The notes: generated from the letters alone by a model not told the origin. Positions 1 through 10,883 are shown, numbered from the stretch's first letter. The stretch is 64,000 nt of DNA from Solibacillus faecavium (GCF_014836905.1 NZ_JACSPZ010000001.1:558001-622000), one strand, 5' to 3'. Numbers and translations: made by a program.

Positions 1-487
1 TTTGTGCTAACAGCTCTTCTTTTTCTGCAGATAATACGTGCGGACGGCCTAAGTTAATTTCCTTCAAGCTCTGTTTGTATAAAGCAAGCGGTTCATAGCT
101 TTCCACATAGCTGTTTAGCGTTGCTTCATCCAATGCTAAAATTTCAGGGGTAATAAATGACCATGCAGCTCCGACATTTGTAATAACAGAACGAACGCGA
201 CCGTCCAAATCCTGATATTTGCTGTTCGTCGTGTCTTGGTCATGCTTTAAATGAGAATACACATATAATTTGTGCAGACGCTCATATAATGCATCACTAA
301 ATTGCAATGTATTGTATAAGCTTTCAGCACTGTCTGCTACTTTCCCTTTAAAATCCGAAGCTTGCTTTGATAATTGGTCTACTTCTTTCAGTTCTGCTTC
401 CCAAGCCTCATCTGACTCGAAAATTGTTGTTAAATCCCAAGTTAAATGCTCCGGTACTTCTTCACGTGTTAAAATTTGCTTAGCCAT
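1..487 (-). CDS. pepF: Oligoendopeptidase F, N-terminal part (cut by window edge)
   Basis: About 162 N-terminal residues are visible and the gene runs off the left edge. The protein opens MAKQILTREEVPEHLTWDL and continues with the helical N-terminal region of M3B oligoendopeptidase F (motifs such as YNTLQFSDALYERLHKLYVYS and SKYQDLDGRV). The zinc-binding HEXXH lies beyond the window. The family cleaves short peptides in the cytoplasm. The start at 487 is set by AGGAGG seven bases upstream; another ATG four bases upstream is out of frame and stops after three codons. It follows coiA on the same strand, the usual Bacillus order. Family identity is recognised from sequence; activity is inferred. 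Confidence 0.88.
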   Translation of the reverse strand, partial: MAKQILTREEVPEHLTWDLTTIFESDEAWEAELKEVDQLSKQASDFKGKVADSAESLYNTLQFSDALYERLHKLYVYSHLKHDQDTTNSKYQDLDGRVRSVITNVGAAWSFITPEILALDEATLNSYVESYEPLALYKQSLKEINLGRPHVLSAEKEELLAQ

Positions 488-544
488 TCATTTGCCTCCT
501 AATATTCCGAAATTCGAAATTATAAGTCTATTTAATCAATTTCA

Positions 545-1669
545 TTACTCAATTGCAACACATTCGTCGTATAGAGCTTCAAAAAGTTTATTTAAGCTCA
601 TACTTTCATGTACTTGCCCAATATTAAGCTCCCTTAATATTTTTAAATACTGTACAACAGCCGCATTCCTCTCGCTAGTTTGTTCCATGCCACTCCATTC
701 AAAAAAATACGAAATAGCCTTTTGGTTCATCGTTTTTGGAGTAAGACTGTGACATTTCATAAAATAAAACAATTGTACTTGCCATTCTAAACAAAAGCTG
801 TCAAAAGCATTTGTATTCATTACTGGAATCCCTAAAAAAATCGGTAAATTAGTGGTCGTTAACTGCAGTTCATATAAAGCACGTAAAAATCGATCATTAA
901 CCCCTTTTTTACTCAGCAATATACGAGGCCGCAAATATTGGTCGCGGTATTCTCTGAAGCTAATAAGGAACTGACGAAATATTTCCTTCGGGATTTTATC
1001 GGGAATGAGGAACGGAAATCGCTGTTGATGTAACGGAAGTATTTTAACAAATGCAAAGTACTGCATTTTATTGATATGAATTAAATTACTCAAATAGTAA
1101 AAGTTTTTGCTTTTTACATCATAGGTGAGGAGAAAATATTGATTGTTATACTGTTGGATAAATTGAGCATTGAAATGATTAATTGAAATTTTCATCATTC
1201 CTGATGCTTGAAATTTTTCCGGTGTATGCAATAGCCATATAGGTGTAATATTTGCCTTTAAATACCCTTTTGTCCGCTGTCGAAAAAGGTCCTGCGAGAT
1301 TGGGCTGCATTGAAATTCGATGGCATATTGCCTGTCCATTTTAGAAATAAAAATATCGGGTCGTTGACGGAGGAGGGGCAAATAGGGTTCAAGCATTGGT
1401 TGCAGCTTGAGCTTTGTAAAATGTTGAAATAGCTGCTGCTTGCCTAACAAATGGGTGGTCGATTCCCGTTCCGAAAATAATGAATCGCACTTACTTTTTT
1501 TATAATGTGCAAAGTGCGGAATTTTAATCTGTCCAGCTTTCAGTAAAAGTTCCTCTTTGCACTGGGGACAATAAAACTGCCGACGTTGCTTTAATTGTTG
1601 CAGCTCCTGCTCCGAGAGCTTTGACGTTAAATGAAATAGCTGTTGTTTTTCTGTCAGTGCGACCAACAA
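545..1669 (-). CDS. coiA: Competence protein CoiA (nuclease-like)
   Basis: CoiA is a competence-induced cytoplasmic protein that acts on incoming single-stranded DNA before recombination. Two features identify it: the zinc-ribbon-like stretch FYCPQCKEELLLKAG followed by IPHFAHYKKSKCD, and the PD-(D/E)XK-type core RPDIFI...YAIEFQCSPIS. The open frame continues upstream to 1783, but I place the start at the TTG at 1669. It has AAAGGAG nine bases upstream and gives MLVALTEKQQLFHL, the usual CoiA N-terminus, with 374 residues (close to the ~373 of B. subtilis). A terminator at 1794-1822 separates it from mecA, so it probably has its own promoter. I found no convincing pair of ComK boxes upstream. 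pepF follows. Confidence 0.87.
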   Translation of the reverse strand: MLVALTEKQQLFHLTSKLSEQELQQLKQRRQFYCPQCKEELLLKAGQIKIPHFAHYKKSKCDSLFSERESTTHLLGKQQLFQHFTKLKLQPMLEPYLPLLRQRPDIFISKMDRQYAIEFQCSPISQDLFRQRTKGYLKANITPIWLLHTPEKFQASGMMKISINHFNAQFIQQYNNQYFLLTYDVKSKNFYYLSNLIHINKMQYFAFVKILPLHQQRFPFLIPDKIPKEIFRQFLISFREYRDQYLRPRILLSKKGVNDRFLRALYELQLTTTNLPIFLGIPVMNTNAFDSFCLEWQVQLFYFMKCHSLTPKTMNQKAISYFFEWSGMEQTSERNAAVVQYLKILRELNIGQVHESMSLNKLFEALYDECVAIE

Positions 1670-1793
1670 TGCCTTCCACTCCTTTTTCTCTATCGTAAGC
1701 AAATGAAGAATAGCTTTCAACTTATAATAAGTAACTAGTGGGAAAGTGACATTTTCATTAGTTATGCCCCCAAATAAGTCCAATTATATAGAC

Positions 1794-1822
1794 AAAAAAG
1801 CCACCCTGAATAAGGTGGCTTT
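1794..1822 (-). terminator. Intrinsic terminator of mecA
   Basis: On the minus strand AAAGCCACC and GGTGGCTTT form a perfect 9-bp stem with an 8-base loop, followed by a run of T. It starts about 10 bases past the mecA stop. Confidence 0.9.
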
Positions 1823-1832
1823 AACATCTTGA

Positions 1833-2486
1833 TTATTCAAAATATGTGATGATTGTTTCAAAGCAGTCCTCTGGAATAATTGTCTCCGCGTATTCGTCCA
1901 AGCGGTGTCTCGTAACTTTGGAAGCGGATAAATATTCAGTGCATAATGCAACGACATTTTTCGCTTCTTGAATTTCCAGACTTTCTAACTCTACATATAA
2001 ATAGTAGTAGTCCTCCCATTTATACAGCGCAGATTTAACTCCCAATGGGGCTGCGCGTTTTGCAAGAGGTACTAGCTCATCAATATCTTTAAATCGGAAT
2101 CGTGCATTTTCAAGCGTCTGCTCTTCATCTTTGGCTGCCTTACCAATTGCATTGAAAATCGATTCTTCCATTTCGTTTAATTGATCTGCTATATGAAGGT
2201 CGTCTTCAAAAGTACCAACCATCGATGAAGTTTCGGAATCATTCCCTACAGATGCACGCGTTACAACGACTTCTAACCCACTATCAGAAGCATTAATATG
2301 AATCCAAATCGGACCATCTAAGTCGAAATAATCATCTGTATTTACTTCGCCAATGATATCCCAAAAGAGCTCTTCTCCCTTAGCGCGATTGTACCAAATT
2401 TCTTCACGCGTATAACCACGGTCTTCGATATCACTATACGTAATAAATAGTTTTAACGTATTTTCATTAATGCGTTCGATGTCCAT
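1833..2486 (-). CDS. mecA: Adaptor protein MecA
   Basis: MecA is the ClpC adaptor that in Bacillus delivers ComK and other clients to ClpCP and so represses competence. The 217-residue protein opens MDIERINENTLKLFITYSDIE, the signature N-terminal client-binding domain. A low-complexity acidic linker follows at about residues 85-125, then the C-terminal domain that engages ClpC (FRFKDIDELVPLAKR, YKWEDYYYLYVE). Length and both domains match the family. The start has GAAGGGAG and GAGGT upstream. It sits between spx and coiA as in other Bacillales. ComK-family proteins encoded at 39, 45.7 and 46 kb are possible clients, although the two longer ones lack the known MecA-binding tail. Confidence 0.95.
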   Translation of the reverse strand: MDIERINENTLKLFITYSDIEDRGYTREEIWYNRAKGEELFWDIIGEVNTDDYFDLDGPIWIHINASDSGLEVVVTRASVGNDSETSSMVGTFEDDLHIADQLNEMEESIFNAIGKAAKDEEQTLENARFRFKDIDELVPLAKRAAPLGVKSALYKWEDYYYLYVELESLEIQEAKNVVALCTEYLSASKVTRHRLDEYAETIIPEDCFETIITYFE

Positions 2487-2743
2487 TAGACCTCAACTCC
2501 CTTCACAGTCATTGTATAGAACGTCACTTATATTCCAAAATGCATACAATAAGGCGTTCTATTGCATCGGAACTAAGATACTTAAAAAAATGGGAAGTAT
2601 CTATAACTCTATTGTATGATGGATTGGATAAAAATGAAAAGAAAAAACATTATTCAGCATAAATTATTTGAATAATTGAAATTGTATTGTACCCATCAGT
2701 TTAAATCAAGTATTAAAGAATTCCTTGTTAATATGATCTGAAA

Positions 2744-2787
2744 TAAAAAAAAGATGCCACAATTGCACCCTAGGCAACCGTAGCATC
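2744..2787 (-). terminator. Intrinsic terminator of spx
   Basis: On the minus strand GATGCTACGGTTGC pairs with GCAATTGTGGCATC (14 bp with some G-U pairs), followed by nine T. It lies just past the spx stop. The remaining 260 bases up to mecA hold two weak inverted repeats (ATAGAACG/CGTTCTAT at 2516-2560 and AGATACTT/AAGTATCT near 2577) and no gene. Confidence 0.88.
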
Positions 2788-2802
2788 ATGAGTGTCTTTT
2801 AT

Positions 2803-3201
2803 TTAGTTAACCATGCGTTGTGCTTCCTGAAGCTGGTAAGCACGTACTTTACGAGGTAGGAATCGACGGATTTCATCTTCGTTATAGCCGACTTGTAGAC
2901 GTTTTTCGTCCAATATAATCGGTCGGCGTAAAAGACCTGGATATTCCTGTATTAACTCGTATAATCTTTGCAATGGCAATGTTTCAACATCTACATTCAA
3001 TTTTTGGAAAATTTTCGATCGCGTTGAAATAATTTCATCGGTACCATCTTCTGTCATTCGTAAAATTTCCTTAATCTCACTAATTGTAAGTGGCTCCGAA
3101 AAAATATTGCGCTCTGTATATGGGATATCATGTTCCTCTAACCATGCTTTTGCTTTTCGACATGAAGTACAACTTGGTGAAGTAAATAATGTTACTAACA
3201 T
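2803..3201 (-). CDS. spx: Transcriptional regulator Spx
   Basis: Spx binds the alpha C-terminal domain of RNA polymerase and redirects transcription under disulfide stress. The 132-residue protein has the ArsC-like fold and the redox switch [10 protein letters not shown] (Cys11 and Cys14). It retains Gly53 in [10 protein letters not shown], a residue needed for the alpha-CTD contact, and the conserved stretches [29 protein letters not shown]. It is nearly identical to B. subtilis Spx, with one extra residue at the N-terminus. GAGAGGAG precedes the ATG. It has its own terminator and lies immediately upstream of mecA in the same orientation. Confidence 0.97.
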   Translation of the reverse strand: MLVTLFTSPSCTSCRKAKAWLEEHDIPYTERNIFSEPLTISEIKEILRMTEDGTDEIISTRSKIFQKLNVDVETLPLQRLYELIQEYPGLLRRPIILDEKRLQVGYNEDEIRRFLPRKVRAYQLQEAQRMVN

Positions 3202-3619
3202 TGTCTCACTCCTCTCTAATTGATTTCAATTTAACTGATATATGCAGCTTCATTTCATATGGAAGCGTAAATATATAATACTTAGTTTAGAATTAATTTA
3301 ATTTAAGATTCTGTTCTTATTATACATGAATACGCCATGTTTGAATACACATTGTCAACAAATAATTCAACTACCGTAATAATTTTTATTACATGTTTTT
3401 CTCTATTAAGCGCACTTTCTTTATTTTTGTGCTACAACATTTTTGTACCCTTATGCTAATAGATTTAAACTTAAAAGACAGAATGTTTTTTCTCATTTAT
3501 TCAAATTTAATTGAGAACTAAACTGAGCGAAGATTTGTTGTTTCAAATAATCAGCTTGTTATTTTACTACTATTTCCACTACAATGCATTTTTATTCCTA
3601 TTTCTTTCAAATAAAACAA

Positions 3620-3649
3620 TTGCTTTCTTTTCAATATTTACGATATAAT
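3620..3649 (+). promoter_or_regulatory. Sigma-A promoter for the trpS leader
   Basis: TTGCTT (3620-3625), 18 bases, then TATAAT (3644-3649), about 10 bases before the T-box leader. Upstream (3202-3619) the sequence is AT-rich and I see no gene. Confidence 0.7.
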
Positions 3650-3659
3650 CACTTTCAAG

Positions 3660-3930
3660 ATTATGAAAAAACGATGACGAAGAGTAGTACATTTAAAGCG
3701 AATGCCTAGAGAATCTGTGGTTGGTGCAAACAGATCATTCATTAAATGGAATGGACTTCCGAGTTAGCTTGATGAACGAACTTACATGTAGGTTTCATTA
3801 GTTTAGCTCGTTCCCTTCACGTTACGAAGAAGAGTGGCCAATTGTGGCAAGCTGGGTGGTACCGCGGATTTTAACATCATTCGTCCCTTCTATTATTTAC
3901 TTAATAGAGGACGCATGATGTTTTTTTTGT
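3660..3930 (+). promoter_or_regulatory. T-box riboswitch controlling trpS (tryptophan)
   Basis: This leader senses uncharged tRNA and switches between a terminator and an antiterminator. The T-box core AAGCTGGGTGGTACCGCGG is at about 3849-3867. The terminator stem ACATCAT..CGTCC / GGACG..ATGATGT is at 3873-3922 and is followed by eight T. The Stem I region has the AGAGTAGTA motif and the apical GGTTGGTGCAAACAG. A TGG followed by A at 3752-3754 sits where the specifier codon should be, which agrees with tryptophan and with trpS downstream. Confidence 0.95.
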
Positions 3931-3949
3931 CTAAAAATACTTCAAGTAA

Positions 3950-5156
<1,207 letters not shown>

Positions 5157-5183
5157 AACACCATCCTTTGTACAACTATACGA

Positions 5184-5220
5184 AAAACGAACGGACGATA
5201 GAATTGGTCCGTTCGTTTTT
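5184..5220. terminator. Bidirectional terminator between fabF and the small membrane gene
   Basis: AAAAACGAACGGAC and GTCCGTTCGTTTTT form a perfect stem with a 10-base loop and T runs on both strands. It lies nine bases past the fabF stop. Confidence 0.92.
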
Positions 5221-5228
5221 TATATTCC

Positions 5229-6476
5229 CTATTGCTCTGTGTATTTTTTAAACAATAAACAAGCGTTATGCCCACCGAAACCTAATGAATTGCTCAGTCC
5301 ATATTCCACATCAGCTTTTCTTGCTGCATTTGCAACATAGTCCAAGTCACATTCCGGATCAGGGTCATGTAAATTCATCGTCGGAGGTAAAATCCCCTCT
5401 TTTAAGGCAAGTACTGTGAAAATCGCTTCAATACCACCTGCTGCTCCTAATAAGTGACCAGTCATACTTTTTGTCGAACTCATTGCCAGCTTGTATGCAT
5501 GATCGCCAAATACCGTTTTCACTGCTTGTGTTTCAAATAAATCGTTGTACGGTGTACTCGTACCGTGTGCATTAATGTATCCTACTTGCTCTGGAGAGAC
5601 ATTCGCATCATCCAACGCCATTTTCATTGCTCGCGCAGCCCCTTCACCATTTGGAGCTGGTGCTGTAATATGATGGGCATCTCCTGTCGAACCATAGCCA
5701 ACTACTTCTCCATAAATTTTCGCGCCACGTGCTTTTGCATGTTCATATTCTTCCAGAATTAATATACCTGCCCCTTCGCCAATAACGAAGCCATCACGAT
5801 TTTTATCAAATGGACGTGATGCTGTCGCAGTGTCCGGGTTTAAAGATAATGCAGTGTTTGCACAAAAGCCGGCAACCGCCATTGTTACAATTGGTGCTTC
5901 CGTTCCTCCTGTAATCATTACATCCGCATCCCCGCGTTCAATTACTTTGAAAGCGTCTCCGATTGAATTTGTTCCTGAAGCACAGGCTGTAACAGAACAT
6001 GAATTAACTCCCTTTGCTCCTAAATAAATTGATACTTGGCCTGAAGCCATATCAGGAATCATCATTGGTACGAAGAACGGACTTACTCGGCGAACACCGC
6101 GCTCTTGGAATGTCAAAAATTGCTGTTCATGTGTTTCCATTCCACCAATTCCCGAGCCAATCCATACTCCAACACGAGGAGCCATTTCTTCTGTAATCGT
6201 AAGGTTAGCATCTTTTGCAGCCATCATTGAAGCAGCTAGTGCGTAATGGGTAAAGCGATCCATTTTTCGTGCTTCTTTTTTCTCAATATAATCTTCTATA
6301 TTAAAATCTTTTACCTCCGCTGCAACAGATACCGGAAATTTACTCGTATCTACACGCGTTAGTGGTCCAATTCCTGATTTTCCTGCTAATACATTATCCC
6401 ATGATTGCTCTGCATTGTTACCTACTGGCGTTACTGCGCCGATTCCTGTTACAACAACTCTTCTTTTCTCCATCAT
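5229..6476 (-). CDS. fabF: 3-oxoacyl-[acyl-carrier-protein] synthase II
   Basis: FabF performs the chain-elongating condensation of malonyl-ACP with acyl-ACP in type II fatty acid synthesis. The catalytic triad is intact: Cys165 in VTACASGTN, His304 in [11 protein letters not shown] and His341 in [12 protein letters not shown], with the conserved Lys336. Length (415) is normal. Two adjacent ATGs are possible; the first lies seven bases after AAGGG. It follows fabH by 19 bases and shares its FapR-controlled promoter, so both genes should rise when malonyl-CoA accumulates. Confidence 0.97.
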   Translation of the reverse strand: MMEKRRVVVTGIGAVTPVGNNAEQSWDNVLAGKSGIGPLTRVDTSKFPVSVAAEVKDFNIEDYIEKKEARKMDRFTHYALAASMMAAKDANLTITEEMAPRVGVWIGSGIGGMETHEQQFLTFQERGVRRVSPFFVPMMIPDMASGQVSIYLGAKGVNSCSVTACASGTNSIGDAFKVIERGDADVMITGGTEAPIVTMAVAGFCANTALSLNPDTATASRPFDKNRDGFVIGEGAGILILEEYEHAKARGAKIYGEVVGYGSTGDAHHITAPAPNGEGAARAMKMALDDANVSPEQVGYINAHGTSTPYNDLFETQAVKTVFGDHAYKLAMSSTKSMTGHLLGAAGGIEAIFTVLALKEGILPPTMNLHDPDPECDLDYVANAARKADVEYGLSNSLGFGGHNACLLFKKYTEQ

Positions 6477-6495
6477 TTAACACCCTTCTCTTTCT

Positions 6496-7431
6496 TTATT
6501 TTCCCCATTTTAATGCGAGTGCCCCCCAAGTAAGCCCTCCACCAAAACCAACTAATACAACGATATCATCGTCCTTTATTTTCCCCTCAGCCAAATCGTC
6601 GACAATCGAGATACCAATTGATGCAGCCGATGTATTACCGTATTTCTGAATCGTTTTCGACATTTTTTCTTCCGGTAGTCCTAGACGCTCTCTAGCAGCC
6701 TCCATAATGCGGATATTCGCCTGGTGCGGTACGAGGTAATCTACATCTCCCTTCGTTAATCCAGCCTTCTCCAGTACATTGACTGCGGACTCCCCCATTT
6801 GACGAACTGCAAACTTAAATACTTCACGACCATTCATCGAAATGTGATTTTCTGGATTTAAATATAAATGTTTTCCACCAGTTCCATCCGCCCCAAGTTC
6901 ATATGCCAATATGCCGCGCCCTTCAGAAACTTTACCAATTACAGCTGCACTTGCACCGTCACCAAATAAGACAGCTGTGTTACGATCTTTCCAATCAGTT
7001 ATTTTCGATAATTTTTCAACACCTACTACTAGTATATATTCATAACTATTACTCTCAATAAATTGTTTTGCTATTGCCGTCCCGTAAATAAAGCCTGAAC
7101 ACGCAGCAGAAATGTCCATTGCACCACAACCCGAAATACCAAGACGTTCTTGTATTTGGCAAGCTACACTTGGAAAGTTTTGATCTTGAGTAACCGTTGC
7201 GACAATGATTAATCCCACTTCATCTGCTGTAATACCGGCATTTTGAATTGCTTGTTGTGCCGCTTTATAGGCTAAATCTGATGTTTCCTCATTCTCTGCG
7301 ATATATCGATTTCCAATACCTGTCCGCGAACGAATCCATTCATCCGATGTATCTAAAAATTGTTCAATTTCCGAATTTGACAAAGCTTTTTCCGGAATAT
7401 ACTTGCCCATGCCAATTATACCAGCATTCAT
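6496..7431 (-). CDS. fabH: 3-oxoacyl-[acyl-carrier-protein] synthase III
   Basis: FabH starts fatty acid synthesis by condensing an acyl-CoA primer with malonyl-ACP; in Gram-positives it prefers branched primers. The triad is Cys111 (AACSGF), His236 (PHQANI) and Asn266 (YGNTSAAS). Length is 311. Only one FabH copy lies here. The gene leads a fabH-fabF operon whose promoter carries a FapR operator over the -10 and start region. GGGGG lies about eight bases upstream of the ATG. Confidence 0.97.
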   Translation of the reverse strand: MNAGIIGMGKYIPEKALSNSEIEQFLDTSDEWIRSRTGIGNRYIAENEETSDLAYKAAQQAIQNAGITADEVGLIIVATVTQDQNFPSVACQIQERLGISGCGAMDISAACSGFIYGTAIAKQFIESNSYEYILVVGVEKLSKITDWKDRNTAVLFGDGASAAVIGKVSEGRGILAYELGADGTGGKHLYLNPENHISMNGREVFKFAVRQMGESAVNVLEKAGLTKGDVDYLVPHQANIRIMEAARERLGLPEEKMSKTIQKYGNTSAASIGISIVDDLAEGKIKDDDIVVLVGFGGGLTWGALALKWGK

Positions 7432-7503
7432 ATATTATCCCCCTTGTTTTCAAACATATCCAACCCAATCCTTCTGCTGAATAACATAAAATAATCACTA
7501 AAT

Positions 7504-7522
7504 ATTAGTATCTGGTACTAAT
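7504..7522 (-). promoter_or_regulatory. FapR operator of fabHF
   Basis: ATTAGTATCTGGTACTAAT matches the FapR consensus palindrome (TTAGTACCTGGTACTAA type) with one changed base. It begins within the -10 and covers the transcription start, so bound FapR would block initiation; malonyl-CoA releases FapR in the known systems. fapR itself is not in the window. Confidence 0.9.
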
Positions 7523-7549
7523 TATAAAGTATAAGTATTTTGAAAACAA
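7521..7549 (-). promoter_or_regulatory. Sigma-A promoter of fabHF
   Basis: On the minus strand TTGTTT (7549-7544), a 17-base spacer, then TATAAT (7526-7521). The FapR operator starts in the -10. Confidence 0.82.
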
Positions 7550-7721
7550 TTAAAATTTATAGAAAAGACAATAGCTATGTTTTTACCCTACCAAATTTTC
7601 ACTTTATGACATCTTGGCGAAAAATTGTATTCCCCCTTTTATTTTCATGAAGGCTTGTGGTATGATATTGAAGATGTAATTTCAAAATAACGATATAAAT
7701 AAGTTCAATGAGGTGAAATTG

Positions 7722-7919
7722 ATGCAATATATTATTACTTTCTTTTGGTCATTCCTTTTAGTAACAATGACTAACTATGTAGTAAGTTCTGTATTAGGTG
7801 TAAACTTTAATTTCATGAATGGCGTAATCGTATCATTAGTATTCAGCGTATTAGTACTTATTATCGCTGCAATCATTCCAAACGAATCAACTCCAGACAT
7901 GGAAGCAGAGCAACATTAA
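7722..7919 (+). CDS. YjzD-like small membrane protein (DUF2929)
   Basis: A 65-residue protein with two transmembrane helices: MQYIITFFWSFLLVTMTNYVV (1-21) and GVIVSLVFSVLVLIIAAII (about 33-51). A short acidic tail follows. It matches the DUF2929/YjzD family, which sits beside fabH in B. subtilis as here; the role is unknown. I use the ATG at 7722 because GAGGTG is six bases upstream; the in-frame GTG at 7713 lies inside that ribosome site. An extended -10 (TGGTATGAT) ends near 7670. A strong terminator follows. Confidence 0.8.
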   Translation: MQYIITFFWSFLLVTMTNYVVSSVLGVNFNFMNGVIVSLVFSVLVLIIAAIIPNESTPDMEAEQH

Positions 7920-7922
7920 TAG

Positions 7923-7970
7923 ATGACAAGGGGCTGTCCGGTATTATACTGGACAGCCCCTTGTCATTTT
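7923..7970 (+). terminator. Intrinsic terminator of the YjzD-like gene
   Basis: ATGACAAGGGGCTGTCC (7923-7939) pairs perfectly with GGACAGCCCCTTGTCAT (7951-7967), with an 11-base loop and a T run. It may also stop the convergent clpB-like transcript. Confidence 0.93.
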
Positions 7971-8003
7971 ATTTAATTTCGTATTGCAACCTTTTTGGAA
8001 ATT

Positions 8004-10133
8004 CTACTTCTGGGAAATCACCAGTTCATCATTTTCCAGCATAATTTCCAGCACACCACCGGCTGTTACTACTCCTTTTAATAGTTCTCGCGCAACAATT
8101 GTTTCCAAGTGGCGCTGAACGAAGCGTTTTAATGGACGTGCACCATATTGAGGATCAATGCCATGTTCTACAATCCAATCCACTACTTCCTTACGTACAT
8201 GCAATGTAATTTCCTGTTCTGCAACTCTTTCCTGGAGCTGCTTTACATATTTCCAGGCAATTGCATGGAAGTGTTCTTCCGACAATGCATGGAAAATAAT
8301 AATATCGTCCATTCGATTTAATAACTCCGGCTTAAAGTGCTGACGTAAAGCCGCCTGTACAAGCTTCTCGGAATCATCAGACGCCTCCAGTAAAAATTGT
8401 GACCCAATATTAGACGTTAAAATAACAACCGTATTCGTAAAGTTTACTACTCTGCCCTGGCTATCGGTAATTCGACCATCATCCAACAATTGCAGTAAAA
8501 TATTTGCTACATCTGGATGTGCCTTTTCAATTTCATCTAATAGAACTACTGAATACGGATTACGGCGTACTGCCTCTGTTAGCTGTCCGCCTTCCTCATA
8601 ACCGACATAACCAGGTGGTGCTCCGACAAGTCGGGATACAGAATGCTTCTCCATATACTCACTCATATCGATGCGGATAAAATGGTCTTCCGAATCAAAT
8701 AATTGTTCTGCTAATGCTTTTGCCAATTCTGTTTTACCGACACCTGTTGGCCCTAGGAATAGGAAGCTTCCAATTGGCTTATTAGGATCCTTAATACCGG
8801 ATCGGGCACGCCATACTGCCTCTGCTACATATGTGACTGCATCATCTTGTCCAACAACACGGTCATGTAATGTGTCTTTTAATCGCAATAACTTTTCACG
8901 TTCCCCTTCGACAAGCTTCGTTACCGGAATACCTGTCCAGCGGGATATAATTTTTGCAATTTCATCTTCCGTTACTTCTTCACGCAGCATACGATTGCCT
9001 TCCGAATCTTTAAGCTGCTTTTCCAATTCTCCAAGCTCTTTCTCCAGTTGTGGAATTATACTGTATTGCAGTTCACTTGCCCGCGCTAAATTGTTGCCGG
9101 ACACGAACAGTTGATCACGTTCTGCTTCATATTTTTTCAGTTTGTCCTTTTTATCTCGTACAATTTGCAAACCGTTTTTCTCAAGTTCCCATTGTTCTTT
9201 CATCGATTGCATTGAAGCTTCTAAAGTATCGATTTCATTCGTAAGGATATCCAGGCGTTTTTTACTCGCATCATCCTTCTCTTTCTTCAATGCTTGTTGT
9301 TCAATTTTAAGCTGAGTAAGTCGGCGTGTTAATTGGTCAAGTTCCTGCGGCATTGAATCGATTTCAATTCGAATCATGGCACATGCCTCATCAACTAAAT
9401 CTATAGCTTTGTCCGGTAAAAAACGGTCTGTAACATAGCGATTGGCTAGTTGTGCTGCTGCAATAATGGCGCGGTCATGAATACGAACACCACGATGATG
9501 CTCTTCAAAACGGTCTTTAATACCACGTAGAATGGATACTGTGTCCTCAATAGACGGTTCACGTACTAGAACTTGCTGGAATCGACGTTCCAAAGCAGGA
9601 TCCTTTTCAATATACATACGATATTCATCCAATGTCGTTGCACCGATACAATGCAATTCCCCGCGCGCAAGCATCGGTTTGAGCATATTTCCTGCGTCCA
9701 TGGCACCATCACTTTTTCCGGCACCTACAATTGTATGAATTTCATCGATAAATAAAATGATACTTCCATCTGAATCTTTCACTTGCTTTAACACGGATTT
9801 CAAACGTTCTTCAAATTGACCACGATAAGAAGCGCCGGCGATGAGCGCACTCATGTCCAACTCATATAACTGCGCATCCTTTAATCCTTCTGGCACATCC
9901 TGTCTTACTATCCGTTGAGCCAAGCCTTCGACAATAGCTGTCTTCCCAACACCTGGTTCGCCAATTAATACAGGGTTATTTTTTGTTTTGCGCGATAAAA
10001 TCCGGATAACATTGCGAATTTCTTCATCACGTCCAATAACCGGGTCCATCTTGCCATTTTTTACTTGTTCAATTAAATTACGTCCAAATTGCTCTAAAGG
10101 CGGACGGTTGTCTTGAGTTTGGTTAAATTGCAT
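8004..10133 (-). CDS. clpB: ClpB-type AAA+ disaggregase lacking the N-domain
   Basis: A Hsp100 ATPase predicted to pull apart protein aggregates. AAA1 has Walker A GEPGVGKT (about residues 58-65) and Walker [10 protein letters not shown] long coiled-coil middle domain of about 120 residues follows ([20 protein letters not shown] through [12 protein letters not shown]), the ClpB mark. AAA2 has GPTGVGKT and [13 protein letters not shown]. No IGF/VGF ClpP-binding loop is visible between [11 protein letters not shown] and PELLNRMDD, so it should not partner ClpP. It lacks the ~140-residue N-domain of full ClpB (709 versus ~860 residues). The ATG at 10133 has GGAGG nine bases upstream; the ATG at 10142 abuts that site. 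Two CtsR operators control it. Confidence 0.88.
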   Translation of the reverse strand: MQFNQTQDNRPPLEQFGRNLIEQVKNGKMDPVIGRDEEIRNVIRILSRKTKNNPVLIGEPGVGKTAIVEGLAQRIVRQDVPEGLKDAQLYELDMSALIAGASYRGQFEERLKSVLKQVKDSDGSIILFIDEIHTIVGAGKSDGAMDAGNMLKPMLARGELHCIGATTLDEYRMYIEKDPALERRFQQVLVREPSIEDTVSILRGIKDRFEEHHRGVRIHDRAIIAAAQLANRYVTDRFLPDKAIDLVDEACAMIRIEIDSMPQELDQLTRRLTQLKIEQQALKKEKDDASKKRLDILTNEIDTLEASMQSMKEQWELEKNGLQIVRDKKDKLKKYEAERDQLFVSGNNLARASELQYSIIPQLEKELGELEKQLKDSEGNRMLREEVTEDEIAKIISRWTGIPVTKLVEGEREKLLRLKDTLHDRVVGQDDAVTYVAEAVWRARSGIKDPNKPIGSFLFLGPTGVGKTELAKALAEQLFDSEDHFIRIDMSEYMEKHSVSRLVGAPPGYVGYEEGGQLTEAVRRNPYSVVLLDEIEKAHPDVANILLQLLDDGRITDSQGRVVNFTNTVVILTSNIGSQFLLEASDDSEKLVQAALRQHFKPELLNRMDDIIIFHALSEEHFHAIAWKYVKQLQERVAEQEITLHVRKEVVDWIVEHGIDPQYGARPLKRFVQRHLETIVARELLKGVVTAGGVLEIMLENDELVISQK

Positions 10134-10153
10134 ATATTGCATCCTCCCGATAG

Positions 10154-10205
10154 TTTGACCTTTACTGACTAATTTTATTATAGGTCAAAATTAGTCAACT
10201 CACAA
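10154..10205 (-). promoter_or_regulatory. Heat-shock promoter with two CtsR operators
   Basis: The promoter on the minus strand is TTGTGA (10205-10200), 17 bases, TATAAT (10182-10177). One CtsR-type heptad repeat, AGTCAGTAAAGGTCAAA, lies at 10170-10154 on the minus strand. A second, GGTCAAAATTAGTCAAC, lies at 10183-10199 on the plus strand between the -35 and -10. Both fit the RGTCAAA-N3-RGTCAAA consensus with one or two mismatches. CtsR repression relieved by heat is inferred. Confidence 0.85.
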
Positions 10206-10466
10206 ATTTTTACACTCCCTTTTTAGGTACGTTCTTATATTTTTGTATACTCGATAAAATATACCTTAATAATTAAGTAAAACGAAATAACGACTCATAT
10301 GTGTGTAACAAATGGCATTTTAGCCTTAATATTTTAGAAAAGCATTTCATTAATAATTATTTGATATTAAACACATATTTAAACTGGATTCCAATGGAAA
10401 AATAAAAAATTACCTTCGACTATCGTTATAGTGAATAATACGGACTTTTTAATCTTAACCTAAAAA
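10206..10466. other. AT-rich intergenic stretch, nothing recognised
   Basis: Between the clpB-like promoter and the next gene's terminator the sequence is AT-rich. I see no gene, RNA or repeat in it. Confidence 0.6.
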
Positions 10467-10500
10467 AAACGATTATTTTGCTTCTGCAAAATAATCGTTT
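10467..10500 (-). terminator. Intrinsic terminator of the YitW-like gene
   Basis: AAACGATTATTTTGC and GCAAAATAATCGTTT form a perfect 15-bp stem with a 4-base loop, followed by T on the minus strand. Confidence 0.92.
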
Positions 10501-10511
10501 TAATATTTTTA

Positions 10512-10826
10512 TTAACGGATACCTAAAGCCATTTTTGCATAGCGTGACATATTGTCCTTAGACCATGCCGGTTGCCATACGATATCTACCTTTACCTCTT
10601 TTACTTCCGGTAATTCACTTAAAGCTGTCGTTACTTGGTCAACGATTACTGGTGCAAGTGGACAACCCATTGATGTTAATGTCATTGTAACAATCGCTAA
10701 GCCCTCTTCTGTTAAATCCACTTCATATACTAAACCTAAGTTGACAATATCGATGCCTAGCTCAGGGTCAATTACGTTTTCCAATGCTCCGTACATGCTG
10801 TCTTTCATATCTTGATCAATTGCCAT
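10512..10826 (-). CDS. MIP18/DUF59-family iron-sulfur assembly protein (YitW-like)
   Basis: A 104-residue MIP18-family (DUF59, SufT/PaaD-like) protein. Members assist iron-sulfur cluster maturation. Visible marks are VIDPELGIDIVNLGLVY, the conserved Cys in TLTSMGCPLAP and a C-terminal WSKDNMS. I start at the ATG at 10826, which has AAAGGGGA about nine bases upstream and gives the usual length; the frame is open 14 codons further. It lies downstream of the YitV-like gene in the same orientation, as in B. subtilis yitV-yitW. Confidence 0.85.
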   Translation of the reverse strand: MAIDQDMKDSMYGALENVIDPELGIDIVNLGLVYEVDLTEEGLAIVTMTLTSMGCPLAPVIVDQVTTALSELPEVKEVKVDIVWQPAWSKDNMSRYAKMALGIR

Positions 10827-10883
10827 TTTTTTTATTTCCCCTTTCGACATAGTGTTATCGTCTATCATAGCAGAACGAATGCT

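Noticed and set aside
270-752. Plus-strand reading frame of 160 codons
   Set aside because: Antisense to the start of pepF and the end of coiA; no ribosome site and no protein-like pattern.
1670-1783. N-terminal extension of coiA to an ATG at 1783
   Set aside because: No ribosome site for it, and homologues begin at the TTG at 1669, which has a strong one.
3202-3619. Possible small gene between spx and the trpS T-box
   Set aside because: AT-rich, with no frame carrying a ribosome site.
8004-10142. Assignment of the Clp ATPase as ClpC or ClpE
   Set aside because: There is a long ClpB-type middle domain, no ClpE zinc finger, no UVR motif and no ClpP-binding IGF/VGF loop.
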